Below, piece after piece: positions 1 through 7,512 of a DNA stretch of 17,773 nucleotides. Under the pieces are notes generated by a model, which ran no database searches, was not told where the DNA came from, and saw only the letters and a list, made by a program, of their open reading frames with translations. Both the position numbers and the translations under genes were made by a program. The stretch comes from Candidatus Agathobaculum merdigallinarum. GTDB lineage: Bacteria > Bacillota > Clostridia > Oscillospirales > Butyricicoccaceae. Location of the stretch: contig DXDO01000060.1 of NCBI GenBank assembly GCA_019115425.1, forward strand, positions 1 to 17,773, given 5' to 3'. Numbering within the stretch: the stretch's first letter is position 1; the number at the start of each line of letters is the position of its first letter.

Positions 1-2
1 GG

Positions 3-710
3 GAACTGAAAAAGGTACTTGTCATGCGCTATGCGTATCTGGTCAAAAATGTTGCGCTGCGTTTTCGGGGCGTCTATTTGGATTTTGCTCAGGTTGACGA
101 TATTATAAATGAGGGCGTCATTCTTTTAATGACCGCGCTGGATAAATACGATCCGGATCAAAATGCAAAATTTGAGACGTATGTTGCCAAACGGCTCAGA
201 GGCATGATCGTCGATCTGGCGCGCAAGCAGGACTGGATTCCGCGCTCGATCAGAAAGCAGATGCGGGAAATGAACGATGCGCACAATATACTGTGCGCCG
301 ATTTGGGTCGTGCGCCGACTGACAAAGAAATGGCAGAGAAACTGGGCCTGACGGAGGAGGACTATCAAAAGAAACTTGCCAAGACTGCGCTGAGCAATGT
401 ATTGTCGCTGGATATGATTTTGGATGACAGGGACTCGGACATGCCGGCCAAGCGCCTGCCGCAGGCAGACGAGGACACGCGGCCGGAGGCACATCTGGAA
501 AAAAAAGAGCTGAGCGAGACGCTGACGCGGAGTATTAACGGCCTGCGGGAGAATGAAAAAACGGTGCTCTCGTTATATTACCAGCGGTCCCTGCAAATGA
601 AGGAGATCGCCCAGGTTCTGGGCGTCAGCGAGGCCAGAGTGTCTCAGATACACTCCAACGCGATCCGAAAGCTGCGGATACAAATGACGGATTATATGAA
701 AGGTACATAG
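3..710 (+). CDS. fliA: RNA polymerase sigma-28 factor (FliA/SigD family), 5'-truncated by window edge
   Basis: Flagellar/motility sigma factor that directs RNA polymerase to late flagellar and chemotaxis promoters. The open frame runs to the left edge: codons before the first ATG at 24 (ELKKVLV) continue region 1.2/2.1 typical of this family, so the real start lies outside the window and ATG 24 is an internal Met. Visible parts in order: region 2 (residues LVKNVALRFRG, then DIINEGVILLMTALDKYDP and KFETYVAKRLRGMIVD), region 3 (GRAPTDKEMAEKLGLTEEDY) and a C-terminal region 4 helix-turn-helix (MKEIAQVLGVSEARVSQIHS) that reads the -35 element. It ends with TAG and is followed after about 50 bp by rod genes on the same strand, as in other Firmicutes in which sigD sits at the end of the fla/che operon. 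Family assignment is firm; sigma-28 rather than another group 3 sigma is supported by both sequence and context. Confidence 0.92.
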   Translation, partial: ELKKVLVMRYAYLVKNVALRFRGVYLDFAQVDDIINEGVILLMTALDKYDPDQNAKFETYVAKRLRGMIVDLARKQDWIPRSIRKQMREMNDAHNILCADLGRAPTDKEMAEKLGLTEEDYQKKLAKTALSNVLSLDMILDDRDSDMPAKRLPQADEDTRPEAHLEKKELSETLTRSINGLRENEKTVLSLYYQRSLQMKEIAQVLGVSEARVSQIHSNAIRKLRIQMTDYMKGT

Positions 711-761
711 AGATCGTTCTAATTCAGACAGCGAATAAATAATAATTAAGGTGATGCGAAA

Positions 762-1517
762 ATGTTTAAGGGCTTTTATGACCTGAGTTCGGCAATGCTG
801 ACCCAGACAAGAAATCTGGACGTGGTTGGCAACAACATGAGCAATACCGCGACGGTCGGCTACAAGGCAGACCGATATGCTGACACCACGTTCGATGAGG
901 TGATGCGCAGCAGGGTGGGCAACAAGGAAAAGGATCCGCAGGCGCTTGGAACCACGACCAGCTATATCACGGCGCTGGATGAGGTGTACACCGATCATTC
1001 GCAGGGCGCGCTGCAGGAGACCGGCCTTCCGCTGGACTTTGCGATTGAAGGGGATGGATATTTCGCTGTACAGTCGGCGGACGGCCGCGTATACACGCGA
1101 AACGGCTCGTTCATGCTGGACGATCAGGGCTTTCTGTATCTGGCGGGACAGGGCCGCGTGCTGGGGCCAAACGGTCAGCCGATCTATCTCGGTACAGATA
1201 AGCTCATCGCTGCTGAGGACGGGACGATTTCCACGGAGGACGGCCGTGTGCTGGGCCAGCTCGGAATCTTTACCTTTGCAGACCCCGCGCAGCAGCTGCA
1301 AAAAACCGGTGAGGGCATGTTCACTGCAAATGCGCAGCCGCAGGCGGCGGCAGATGCGGTGATCCATCATAAGATGGTAGAGCGTTCGAACATTGATTTG
1401 GTTCAGCAGATGACCGAATTGATCACCTGCCAGCGGGCGCTGCAAAGCGCGTCGCAGCTGAGCAAAATGTATGACCAACTGATGACGCATGTCTCAACCG
1501 AGCTTGGCAGGGTATAA
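762..1517 (+). CDS. flgF: Flagellar basal-body rod protein, FlgF/FlgG family (first of pair; FlhO-like)
   Basis: Structural protein of the flagellar rod, exported by the flagellar type III apparatus and assembled outside the membrane. The 251-residue protein starts with the conserved rod/hook N-terminal helix and signature (NNMSNTATVGYKAD, residues 24-37), has the FlgE/F/G central domain (FAIEGDGYFAVQ, YTRNGSF) and ends with the C-terminal coiled-coil helix (LVQQMTELITCQRALQSAS). There is no Sec signal peptide, as expected for a type III substrate. An AAGGTGATG-like ribosome binding site precedes ATG 762. It lies 24 bp upstream of a second family member; this flgF-flgG (flhO-flhP in Bacillus) pairing is usual in Firmicutes. 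Which of the two is the proximal and which the distal rod protein cannot be settled from similarity alone. Confidence 0.88.
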   Translation: MFKGFYDLSSAMLTQTRNLDVVGNNMSNTATVGYKADRYADTTFDEVMRSRVGNKEKDPQALGTTTSYITALDEVYTDHSQGALQETGLPLDFAIEGDGYFAVQSADGRVYTRNGSFMLDDQGFLYLAGQGRVLGPNGQPIYLGTDKLIAAEDGTISTEDGRVLGQLGIFTFADPAQQLQKTGEGMFTANAQPQAAADAVIHHKMVERSNIDLVQQMTELITCQRALQSASQLSKMYDQLMTHVSTELGRV

Positions 1518-1541
1518 CGGATGTAAAAGGGGAGATAACGG

Positions 1542-2258
1542 ATGAATCAATCTTTTTATGCCGCGGCCGTTGCCGCTTCACAGCAGCAGCAGCGTTTGAA
1601 TGTAACGGCAAACAACTTGGCGAATGTCAATACGGCAGGCTTTAAAGCGGAGCAGGCGAATTTCTCTGATCTGCTCTACCGGAACTGGACGGGGCCAGAT
1701 AACGCACAGCTTCCCCGCGGTTCGGGCAGCCGTATGATACAGACCACGACGGATTTTGCGACGGGTGCCCTGCTGGCGCGTGAGGACGGTCAGAATTACG
1801 CGATTGATGGAGACGGCTTCTTCGCGCTGCGCAATCCGGAAACCGGTGAAACCAGTTATACCCGTGCGGGCGCATTCCATTGGGGCAGCGTGATGCAGGG
1901 GGAACAGACGACATACTACCTGTGCAATGCTGAGGGATATTACGTTTTGGATCAGAACCAGCAGCCGATCGCCCTTGGTCAGGATCCGGAGGGGGATTAT
2001 CAGCCCGGGGTCTTTGATTTTGCCAATACGGACGGTATGCTGCATCTGGGCAACAACCGTTTTGCGCCGGTCGCCAAGAACGGGCCGGTTTTGCAGGGGG
2101 AAGGCAACGCGATACACGGTATGCTGGAAATGTCCAACACAGATATCGGTACGGAATTTGCAAAGGTGATTGAGGCGCAGCGATCTTTTTCCTACGCATT
2201 AAAAATGGTCCAGACGCAGGATGAGATCGAATCGACGATCAACAGCCTGAGAAATTGA
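1542..2258 (+). CDS. flgG: Flagellar basal-body rod protein, FlgG family (second of pair; FlhP-like)
   Basis: Second rod-type protein, 238 residues. The N-terminal signature (NNLANVNTAGFKAE, residues 24-37) falls at the same position as in the preceding gene, followed by the central motif FAIDGDGFFALR-like (YAIDGDGFFALRNPETGE, residues about 87-104), SYTRAGAF, and a C-terminal helix with EMSNTDIGTEFAKVIEAQR and TQDEIESTINSLRN, the rod/hook C-terminal domain. An AAGGGGAG ribosome binding site precedes ATG 1542. Its TGA at 2256-2258 lies 14 bp before the ATG I choose for cheC, indicating translation from one mRNA. FlgG and FlgF are hard to separate by eye; the symbol is assigned by order and by the more FlgG-like C-terminus. 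Confidence 0.87.
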   Translation: MNQSFYAAAVAASQQQQRLNVTANNLANVNTAGFKAEQANFSDLLYRNWTGPDNAQLPRGSGSRMIQTTTDFATGALLAREDGQNYAIDGDGFFALRNPETGETSYTRAGAFHWGSVMQGEQTTYYLCNAEGYYVLDQNQQPIALGQDPEGDYQPGVFDFANTDGMLHLGNNRFAPVAKNGPVLQGEGNAIHGMLEMSNTDIGTEFAKVIEAQRSFSYALKMVQTQDEIESTINSLRN

Positions 2259-2272
2259 TAAGAGGAATCAGC

Positions 2273-2896
2273 ATGGTTTTGAAGAAATATGAGGAGATGA
2301 ACTCCCAGGAAATCGACGCGCTGCGTGAAATCAGCAGCATTGGAACCGGTAATGCGGCAACTGCCTTGTCTGCTCTGCTGGGAACCGAGGTGCGGATTCC
2401 GCTTCCGGAAGTACAGATCATGGAATTTAACGCTGCGGTCGAAAAGCTCGGCGGGTTTGAAACCATTTCCGCCGGCGTTATTTCCAGCCTGGGCGGGGAG
2501 ATCAACGGCCTGATGCTCGCTTTGTTCCAATTGGATGCGGTCAATCTTTTATTGGACAAAATGATGGGCAAACAAATCAAGGATTATGAGGAAATGACCG
2601 AACTTGAAAATTCGGCGGTCATAGAAGTTGGGAATATTCTGATCTCTTCTTTTATCAATGCGCTGTCCGGCCTGTCCGGCGTGAGGATCGCACTTTCGGT
2701 CCCTCAAATTTCAATCGATATGCAGGGCGCGATTATCACAGTGCCCATGGCCGCTTATGGAAATCAATCGGATTACATTATGCTGATTGGCGGCAGTTTT
2801 ATCGTGCAGGGGAAAGAGGTTCCCTGCCGCCTGTTGCTGGCGCCGGATATGCGTTCTCTGAATTACCTATTGCATAAACTGGGGATAAGTGAATGA
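2273..2896 (+). CDS. cheC: Chemotaxis protein CheC, CheY-phosphate phosphatase family
   Basis: CheC dephosphorylates CheY-P and binds CheD in adaptation of the chemotaxis system; it acts in the cytoplasm. I start it at ATG 2273 (protein 207 aa) because AGAGGA (2261-2266) sits 6 nt upstream; a longer reading from TTG 2255 overlaps the preceding stop and has no better ribosome binding site. CheC proteins carry two pseudo-symmetrical ExxN active-site helices. The second is intact (E118 and N121 in AVIEVGNIL). The first reads E19-I-S-S22 followed by IGTGNAATALS, so the usual Asn is Ser and that site may be weak or dead. The TGA overlaps the ATG of cheD (ATGA, 2893-2896), so the two are probably translationally coupled, fitting their complex formation. 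Confidence 0.93.
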   Translation: MVLKKYEEMNSQEIDALREISSIGTGNAATALSALLGTEVRIPLPEVQIMEFNAAVEKLGGFETISAGVISSLGGEINGLMLALFQLDAVNLLLDKMMGKQIKDYEEMTELENSAVIEVGNILISSFINALSGLSGVRIALSVPQISIDMQGAIITVPMAAYGNQSDYIMLIGGSFIVQGKEVPCRLLLAPDMRSLNYLLHKLGISE

Positions 2897-3372
2897 ATAA
2901 ACTAACGATTGGCATTGCGGATATGAAAATGGCACGCGACGAAGGCGTGCTGATTACATATGCGTTGGGATCATGTATCGGGATCTGCCTGTATGATCCA
3001 TTTATTAAGCTGGGAGCGCTGGTGCATATTATGCTGCCAATCAATATGGAAACCAACCGTACCTCGCCGCTGAAGTATGCGGATACAGGCATTCGCCTGA
3101 CGCTCAGCAAAATGGAACAGATGGGGGCAAAGCGAGCCCGCATCGTGGCCAAAATTGCAGGCGGCGCAAAAATGTTTGATGTCGCGGGAAACGGTAGTCT
3201 GGGAAATATTGGACAGAGGAATATCGACAGTGTTCACCGTGTGCTGCAGCAGGAGCGTATCAGGCTGCTGTGCGAAGATGTGGGCGGCTCCACTGCGCGC
3301 ACACTTTTGTTTGATGTGGCGACAGGGGAAGGCTGTATCAAAACTTTTGGAAAACCCGAAAAGTATTTATGA
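2893..3372 (+). CDS. cheD: Chemoreceptor glutamine deamidase CheD
   Basis: CheD deamidates specific glutamines of methyl-accepting chemotaxis proteins and is sequestered by CheC. The 159-residue protein is of typical length and shows the catalytic Thr-Cys-His set: T22, C28 (in YALGSCIGI) and H45 (in GALVHIMLP), each one residue later than the triad described for Thermotoga CheD. Other family features are KIAGGAKMF and the late GGSTARTLLFDVATGEG motif. Its ATG overlaps the cheC stop by four bases; a GGGG ribosome binding site lies inside the end of cheC. The cheC-cheD pair followed by cheV gives the Bacillus/Thermotoga style of adaptation rather than the enteric CheZ type. Confidence 0.95.
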   Translation: MNKLTIGIADMKMARDEGVLITYALGSCIGICLYDPFIKLGALVHIMLPINMETNRTSPLKYADTGIRLTLSKMEQMGAKRARIVAKIAGGAKMFDVAGNGSLGNIGQRNIDSVHRVLQQERIRLLCEDVGGSTARTLLFDVATGEGCIKTFGKPEKYL

Positions 3373-3396
3373 TAAGATAAAGCAGGAGGGATTGCT

Positions 3397-4335
3397 ATGC
3401 AGGACAATGAACGTGGTAAGATATTATTGGAATCCGGCACGAATGAAATGGAGATCATGCAGTTTACCATTTTTGATAATCTGTATGGCATAAATGTGGC
3501 AAAAGTGCGGGAGATCATGATGAGCGAGACGGTAAAGCCCATGCCGCATACGCATCCGGCGGTAGAAGGGATCTTCAAGCCGCGCGATGCCGTTTTGACG
3601 GTGGTCGATCTGCCGTATTATCTGACGGGAGAGCATTCGTCGCCTGACAGCCGCAACCTGTTCATTGTGACGAATTTTAATAAAATGTTCATTGCGTTTC
3701 GTGTTCACTCGGTTGTGGGAATCAGCCGCATTTCCTGGACGGATATCCAGAAGCCGGATAAAACCATTTCCGGCGGTGAAGAAGGCGTGGCCACGGGCAT
3801 TGCGCAGTGCGATGATAATTTGGTCACCGTTCTGGATTTCGAAAAAATCGTTGCCGAAATTGCGCCGGAAACCAGCATCCAGATGAAAGAGATCGAGGAT
3901 ATGGGGAACCGCGAGAACAGCAATTATCCCGTTCTCGTGGCCGAGGATTCCATCCTGCTGTCCCACATGATCCAGAAGGCGCTGAGCAAGGCGGGATATA
4001 CCAATGTAAAGATGTTCGCCAACGGACAGGAGCTGTGGGATTATATCGAGCCGCTTGCATCCGATCCGGCCGCTTTGCAGGATCGTGTAGCGCTGATCAT
4101 CACCGATATTGAGATGCCGACGATGGACGGCCACCGTCTGACCAAGCTGATCAAGTCGAATAATGTTTTGAGGAATATCCCCGTCATCATCTTCTCGTCG
4201 CTGGTAACAGAGGAAATGAGAATTAAGGGAAAACAGCTTGGGGCGGATGAGCAGCTTTCCAAGCCCGAGATTGGACATCTGGTAGAAGTGATGGACACTC
4301 TGCTTGCGCGAAAGCGGCAAGCTTCCGGTCGATAA
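3397..4335 (+). CDS. cheV: Chemotaxis coupling protein CheV (CheW domain plus response-regulator receiver)
   Basis: CheV couples receptors to CheA and takes phosphate from it as an adaptation input. Residues 18-165 form a CheW-like domain (MEIMQFTIFDNLYGINVAKVREIM near the start). Residues 177-305 form a receiver: acidic pair E183/D184 in VLVAEDS, phospho-acceptor D237 in IITDIEMPTMDG, the S267/S268 position in IIFSSL and K289 in QLSKPE, so all phosphorylation residues are present. Length (312 aa) is normal for CheV. A strong AGGAGGG ribosome binding site (about 3382-3388) precedes ATG 3397, and the gene starts 24 bp after cheD. It is co-directional with the genes on both sides and very likely in the same operon. 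Confidence 0.94.
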   Translation: MQDNERGKILLESGTNEMEIMQFTIFDNLYGINVAKVREIMMSETVKPMPHTHPAVEGIFKPRDAVLTVVDLPYYLTGEHSSPDSRNLFIVTNFNKMFIAFRVHSVVGISRISWTDIQKPDKTISGGEEGVATGIAQCDDNLVTVLDFEKIVAEIAPETSIQMKEIEDMGNRENSNYPVLVAEDSILLSHMIQKALSKAGYTNVKMFANGQELWDYIEPLASDPAALQDRVALIITDIEMPTMDGHRLTKLIKSNNVLRNIPVIIFSSLVTEEMRIKGKQLGADEQLSKPEIGHLVEVMDTLLARKRQASGR

Positions 4336-4362
4336 CAGAGCGCCATAGAGGGGAGAGTTGAT

Positions 4363-5640
4363 ATGGATAAAAACAGATATATGGTCCGGCAGGCAATTAA
4401 AGATATGGATAGCCACGTGCTGGGATATGAAATTATGTATTCCGCAGGCCATGAGGCGTATGGCGACGGAAGTGAAAACGAGGTTTCCGCCGCGCAGGCG
4501 ATCTATGATTTTCTGATGCACAATTCGGAAAAAGCGCTGAAAGATTCGCGGACATTTATGACGTTCACCAGCTCTCTTTTGGCAAAGCGCACGCCGCATC
4601 TGTTTAAAAACACGGATTTGGTTATCCAGATCGACGACAGCGTTATTATCCATCCTTTTGCCATGCATTTGGTGCAGCAATATGTCAAGGAAGGGTATGA
4701 AATCGCGGCGGATGAGTTTCAGTTTATGCCGCGTTACCTGGCGCTGTTGGAATATCTCTCTTACATCAAAATCAACTTAAAATCCATCGGGGCCTCGTCC
4801 GCGGAAAATATTATGCGCGTGGCGCAGAGCATGAATAAAAAGGTCATCGCGACCGGCGTGGACACCAAAGAGTTGTGCGACCTTGCGAAAAAGCTGAATG
4901 TTTACGGAATGCAAGGGGAATACGTTGCGGATAAGCTGGCCAACGAAGTGCATCAGAGTACATATCTGCGCAGCAATTTCTTCCGTTTGGTCGTGGCGGT
5001 CACGCGGGAAGAGCCGGATATTCAGGAGATCGAGCAGATCATTTCCATGGACGTTACCCTGTCCTACAGTCTGCTGAAGCTCTCCAACTCCGCTTACTTT
5101 GCGCGACGGACGAAAACAACCTCGATCCAGCAGGCGATTATGACGCTGGGCTTGAATCAGCTCAAGCGCTGGGTATATTTGCTGAGCGCCGGAGACGAGG
5201 CGGAGGACGATCTGACGGATTCCGAGGAGTTCATCAAAATCTCCTTTATGCGCGCCAGCTTTGCCAGCGAATTGCAGCGGTATATTCGAAATCCTGTGCT
5301 TACGCGATCCGAGGCGTATCTGCTCGGCATGTTTTCTACATTGGAGTATCTGATCGATGCGCCGATGGAAGAGATTTTGGCGGATATTCCGATGGTGGAT
5401 GAACTGCGGGATGCTCTGCTGTACCATACCGGCAGCGGCGGAAAGCTGCTTGACCTGGTTATCAGCTATGAAAAGGCAAATTGGAAGAATATTACGGATA
5501 ACGCGGAAGCGTTGGGAATCCCCTCCAATCAGCTGACCACGATTTACTTCAACTGCATGGAGGAAGTCAACCGGATTTGGAACCAGATGCTGAACTCCAC
5601 GGTAGAAAAACCCGAGATCGAGGAGCCCATGCCCGAATAA
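4363..5640 (+). CDS. EAL-HDOD domain signalling protein (YuxH-like), EAL part degenerate
   Basis: Protein of 425 residues with an N-terminal EAL-type fold (about 5-200) and a C-terminal HDOD domain (about 205-395). The EAL half has lost the canonical phosphodiesterase signatures: ExLxR is YEIMY (residues 22-26), the DDFG-type motif reads AADEF, and the Lys/Asp motif reads YIKINL, so c-di-GMP hydrolysis is unlikely and binding or protein interaction is a better guess. The HDOD half shows ISMDVTLSYSLLKLSNSAYF and SIQQAIMTLGLNQLKRWV. It ends in an acidic tail (EKPEIEEPMPE). It begins 27 bp after cheV behind a GAGGGGAGAG ribosome binding site and is the last gene before a strong hairpin, so it probably closes the fla/che operon and links motility to another signal. 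The precise role is unknown. Confidence 0.85.
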   Translation: MDKNRYMVRQAIKDMDSHVLGYEIMYSAGHEAYGDGSENEVSAAQAIYDFLMHNSEKALKDSRTFMTFTSSLLAKRTPHLFKNTDLVIQIDDSVIIHPFAMHLVQQYVKEGYEIAADEFQFMPRYLALLEYLSYIKINLKSIGASSAENIMRVAQSMNKKVIATGVDTKELCDLAKKLNVYGMQGEYVADKLANEVHQSTYLRSNFFRLVVAVTREEPDIQEIEQIISMDVTLSYSLLKLSNSAYFARRTKTTSIQQAIMTLGLNQLKRWVYLLSAGDEAEDDLTDSEEFIKISFMRASFASELQRYIRNPVLTRSEAYLLGMFSTLEYLIDAPMEEILADIPMVDELRDALLYHTGSGGKLLDLVISYEKANWKNITDNAEALGIPSNQLTTIYFNCMEEVNRIWNQMLNSTVEKPEIEEPMPE

Positions 5641-5650
5641 GAAAAAGTGA

Positions 5651-5692
5651 AGCGGCGCTGTCCCTGCATCAGTGAATGAGGACAGCGCCGCT
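5651..5692. terminator. Hairpin terminator at end of fla/che operon
   Basis: Perfect 13-bp stem AGCGGCGCTGTCC (5651-5663) with GGACAGCGCCGCT (5680-5692) around a 16-nt loop, 10 bp after the stop of the EAL-HDOD gene. The + strand T-run after it is short (GATTTATTTG). Read on the - strand the stem is followed by TCACTTTTTC, so it may also stop leftover flagellin transcripts. Confidence 0.8.
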
Positions 5693-5720
5693 GATTTATT
5701 TGCCTGCTTCGAATAAAAAG

Positions 5721-5761
5721 AAAAGGCTTGCCGCCTGCATTTTGCAGGCGGCAAGCCTTTT
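5721..5761 (-). terminator. Strong intrinsic terminator of the flagellin gene
   Basis: Perfect 19-bp stem AAAAGGCTTGCCGCCTGCA (5721-5739) with its complement at 5743-5761 and a 3-nt TTT loop. On the - strand it is followed by a T-rich tract (TCTTTTTATTC), and it lies 59 bp beyond the flagellin stop. With the hairpin at 5651-5692 it insulates two convergent transcription units. Confidence 0.88.
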
Positions 5762-5820
5762 TGGAGCTCGGGATAAGTTTTTCTGAACAAGGGCGGGCAT
5801 TTCGCCGCCGGACAGACAGA

Positions 5821-7350
5821 TTACTGCAGGAGCTGCAGAACGCCCTGCGGAACCTGATTGGCCTGCGCCAGCATCGCCTGCGCGGACTGGATGAGGATGT
5901 TGTTCTTGGTGTAATCCATCATCTCTTCCGCTACGTCGGTGTCGCGGATGCTGGACTCTGCGTCCTGGATGTTCTCTTCCATGACGGACAGGTTGTTGAT
6001 GGTGTGATCCAGACGGTTCTGGGTTGCGCCCAGCGTACCGCGTACGTCAGAGACGATGTTGATAGCATTCTTGATGAGATCAACCGCTGCTGCTGCGCCG
6101 TCCTGCGTGCCAATATCCACGCCCGCGATGCCTAGCGAGGTGATGTGCATATCCTGCACGGAAACCTGCAGCTTGTTGTAGTCATCCGAGGTGTCGCCGA
6201 TCTGAAGGGTCAGCGCCTTGCCGCTGGAGGTGCGGATCTCGATGCCAGTACCAGCATCCACATCAATCTGCAGGCCAGTGGCATCCGCAAGCTGATTAGC
6301 AATATTTTCGACATCAGCGCCTACCAGAACAGTAACATCGTCACCAGCCAGTTCCTGTACATTCGCTACCTCAGTATCATCAGAAGCCAGCGCAAACTTC
6401 TGTCCATTAATAGTAAATACAGAACCATCATCTGCGGTAATCGCACCATCCGCGATAGTGATTTTGTCCGGCTCAGGCTTGTTAGAGGTCAGGGTAACTG
6501 CGTCTGCTTGACCATCAAAACCAATAACGCTCATCGATGTGACGGTTGCTGCGTTAGAACCCGTTTCTGTGCTAGAGATGGTCAATGCACCACCTGCGCC
6601 GCCTGATGCCGTAAATGCACCGCCCGTAATATTTTCAATTTCAGATTTGATGGCAGCCTCAATCTCAGCATTAGTGGCAGTTGCGGCCGCAAGATTATAT
6701 ACCTTACCGGAACCGCCAACAATAGACTGACCGTCCATTGTCAATGTGATACCATAGGTCTTGCCATTATCTGCACCGAAGTTAATAGTGAAAGTGTTAC
6801 CGTCGTTAGCTGTACCCCAATCGGTATTAGTTGCTACTGCGGCTCCAGTGACAGCACTACTTGCAGTACCTGCAATGAAGCCGGTGTTTACACCGGAAAC
6901 TTCGATGGAAGTTGCGCCGCCTTCGCTCAGCGAGCCGTCCAGCAGCTTGATACCGTTGAAGTTCGCGGAATCCGCGATGCGGTCGATCTCGCTCTTGAGC
7001 TGGTCAACTTCCTTCTGGAGGTTGGCGCGGTCGGTCTCGTTGTCATAGGTGCCGTTCGCGGACTGGGTCGCCAGCTCGACCATACGGTTGAGCATATCGT
7101 GTACTTCGGTCAGCGCGCCTTCAGCGGTCTGCACGAGGGAGATGCCGTCCTTCGCGTTGTCCTGCGCCTTGTCCAGACCAGTGATCTGCGCGCGCATCTT
7201 CTCGGAAATCGCAAGGCCCGCCGCGTCGTCGCCCGCGCGGTTGATCTTGTAGCCGGAAGACAGCTTCTCAAGGTTCTTGGACAGTGCCGAAGTGTTGTTG
7301 GAGTAGTTGCGGTAGGCATTCATTACCATTACATTATGCTGGATTCTCAT
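5821..7350 (-). CDS. fliC: Flagellin (filament protein)
   Basis: Filament subunit exported by the flagellar type III system. The 509-residue protein has conserved ends and a long variable middle: N-terminal D0/D1 about residues 1-145 (MRIQHNVMVMNAYRN, LSSGYKINRAGDDAAGLAIS, LNRMVELATQSANGTY), variable surface region about 150-400 and C-terminal D1/D0 (NRLDHTINNLSVMEENIQ, DTDVAEEMMDYTKN, ending VPQGVLQLLQ). The AAGGAGG ribosome binding site (7358-7364) lies 7 nt before ATG 7350. The middle (about 6290-6890) is visibly more AT-rich, with more A/T-ending codons than the two ends, suggesting exchange of the exposed domain. I see no convincing sigma-28 box between 7351 and 7512. Its first codons are matched by a 16-nt guide-like sequence 180 bp upstream (see ncRNA entry), so the gene may be a target or partner of the nearby TnpB-like protein. 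Confidence 0.97.
   Translation of the reverse strand: MRIQHNVMVMNAYRNYSNNTSALSKNLEKLSSGYKINRAGDDAAGLAISEKMRAQITGLDKAQDNAKDGISLVQTAEGALTEVHDMLNRMVELATQSANGTYDNETDRANLQKEVDQLKSEIDRIADSANFNGIKLLDGSLSEGGATSIEVSGVNTGFIAGTASSAVTGAAVATNTDWGTANDGNTFTINFGADNGKTYGITLTMDGQSIVGGSGKVYNLAAATATNAEIEAAIKSEIENITGGAFTASGGAGGALTISSTETGSNAATVTSMSVIGFDGQADAVTLTSNKPEPDKITIADGAITADDGSVFTINGQKFALASDDTEVANVQELAGDDVTVLVGADVENIANQLADATGLQIDVDAGTGIEIRTSSGKALTLQIGDTSDDYNKLQVSVQDMHITSLGIAGVDIGTQDGAAAAVDLIKNAINIVSDVRGTLGATQNRLDHTINNLSVMEENIQDAESSIRDTDVAEEMMDYTKNNILIQSAQAMLAQANQVPQGVLQLLQ
7333..7348 (-). promoter_or_regulatory. Proposed TldR guide-RNA target at the flagellin start codon
   Basis: Read on the - strand this is GAGAATCCAGCATAAT, beginning at the G of the flagellin ATG. 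It matches the proposed guide (7528 to 7513) at 15 of 16 positions; the one mismatch is at guide position 10 (A in guide, G here). The bases just 5' on the same strand, where a target-adjacent motif would lie, are AATAAAAT. Binding here would place a protein-RNA roadblock at the start of the coding region; the guide has the sense sequence and so would pair with the template DNA strand, not the mRNA. Function is inferred. Confidence 0.55.
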
Positions 7351-7512
7351 TTTATTTCCTCCTTGAAATATCGAGCCTCAGCCATCCTTGCTTTGGCTTT
7401 TGGGGTGGATGCGCCGCCGCTTCCAGCCATCCGGCCGGGCTGACGGGAAGGGAAGCGCGTTGACAATCTATTTCACACAGTCCGCGGACTGCCTGAAACC
7501 AAAGAAATAAAT

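Noticed and set aside
573..1490. 305-codon antisense frame over sigma-28 and flgF
   Set aside because: Opposite strand of two conserved genes, with no supporting motif.
3424..4680. 418-codon antisense frame across cheV and the EAL-HDOD gene
   Set aside because: It overlaps two well-supported genes, has no recognisable domain and crosses a gene boundary.
4777..5790. 337-codon antisense frame across the end of the EAL-HDOD gene and both terminators
   Set aside because: It runs through two intrinsic terminators and opposes a clear gene; the composition is that of a shadow frame.
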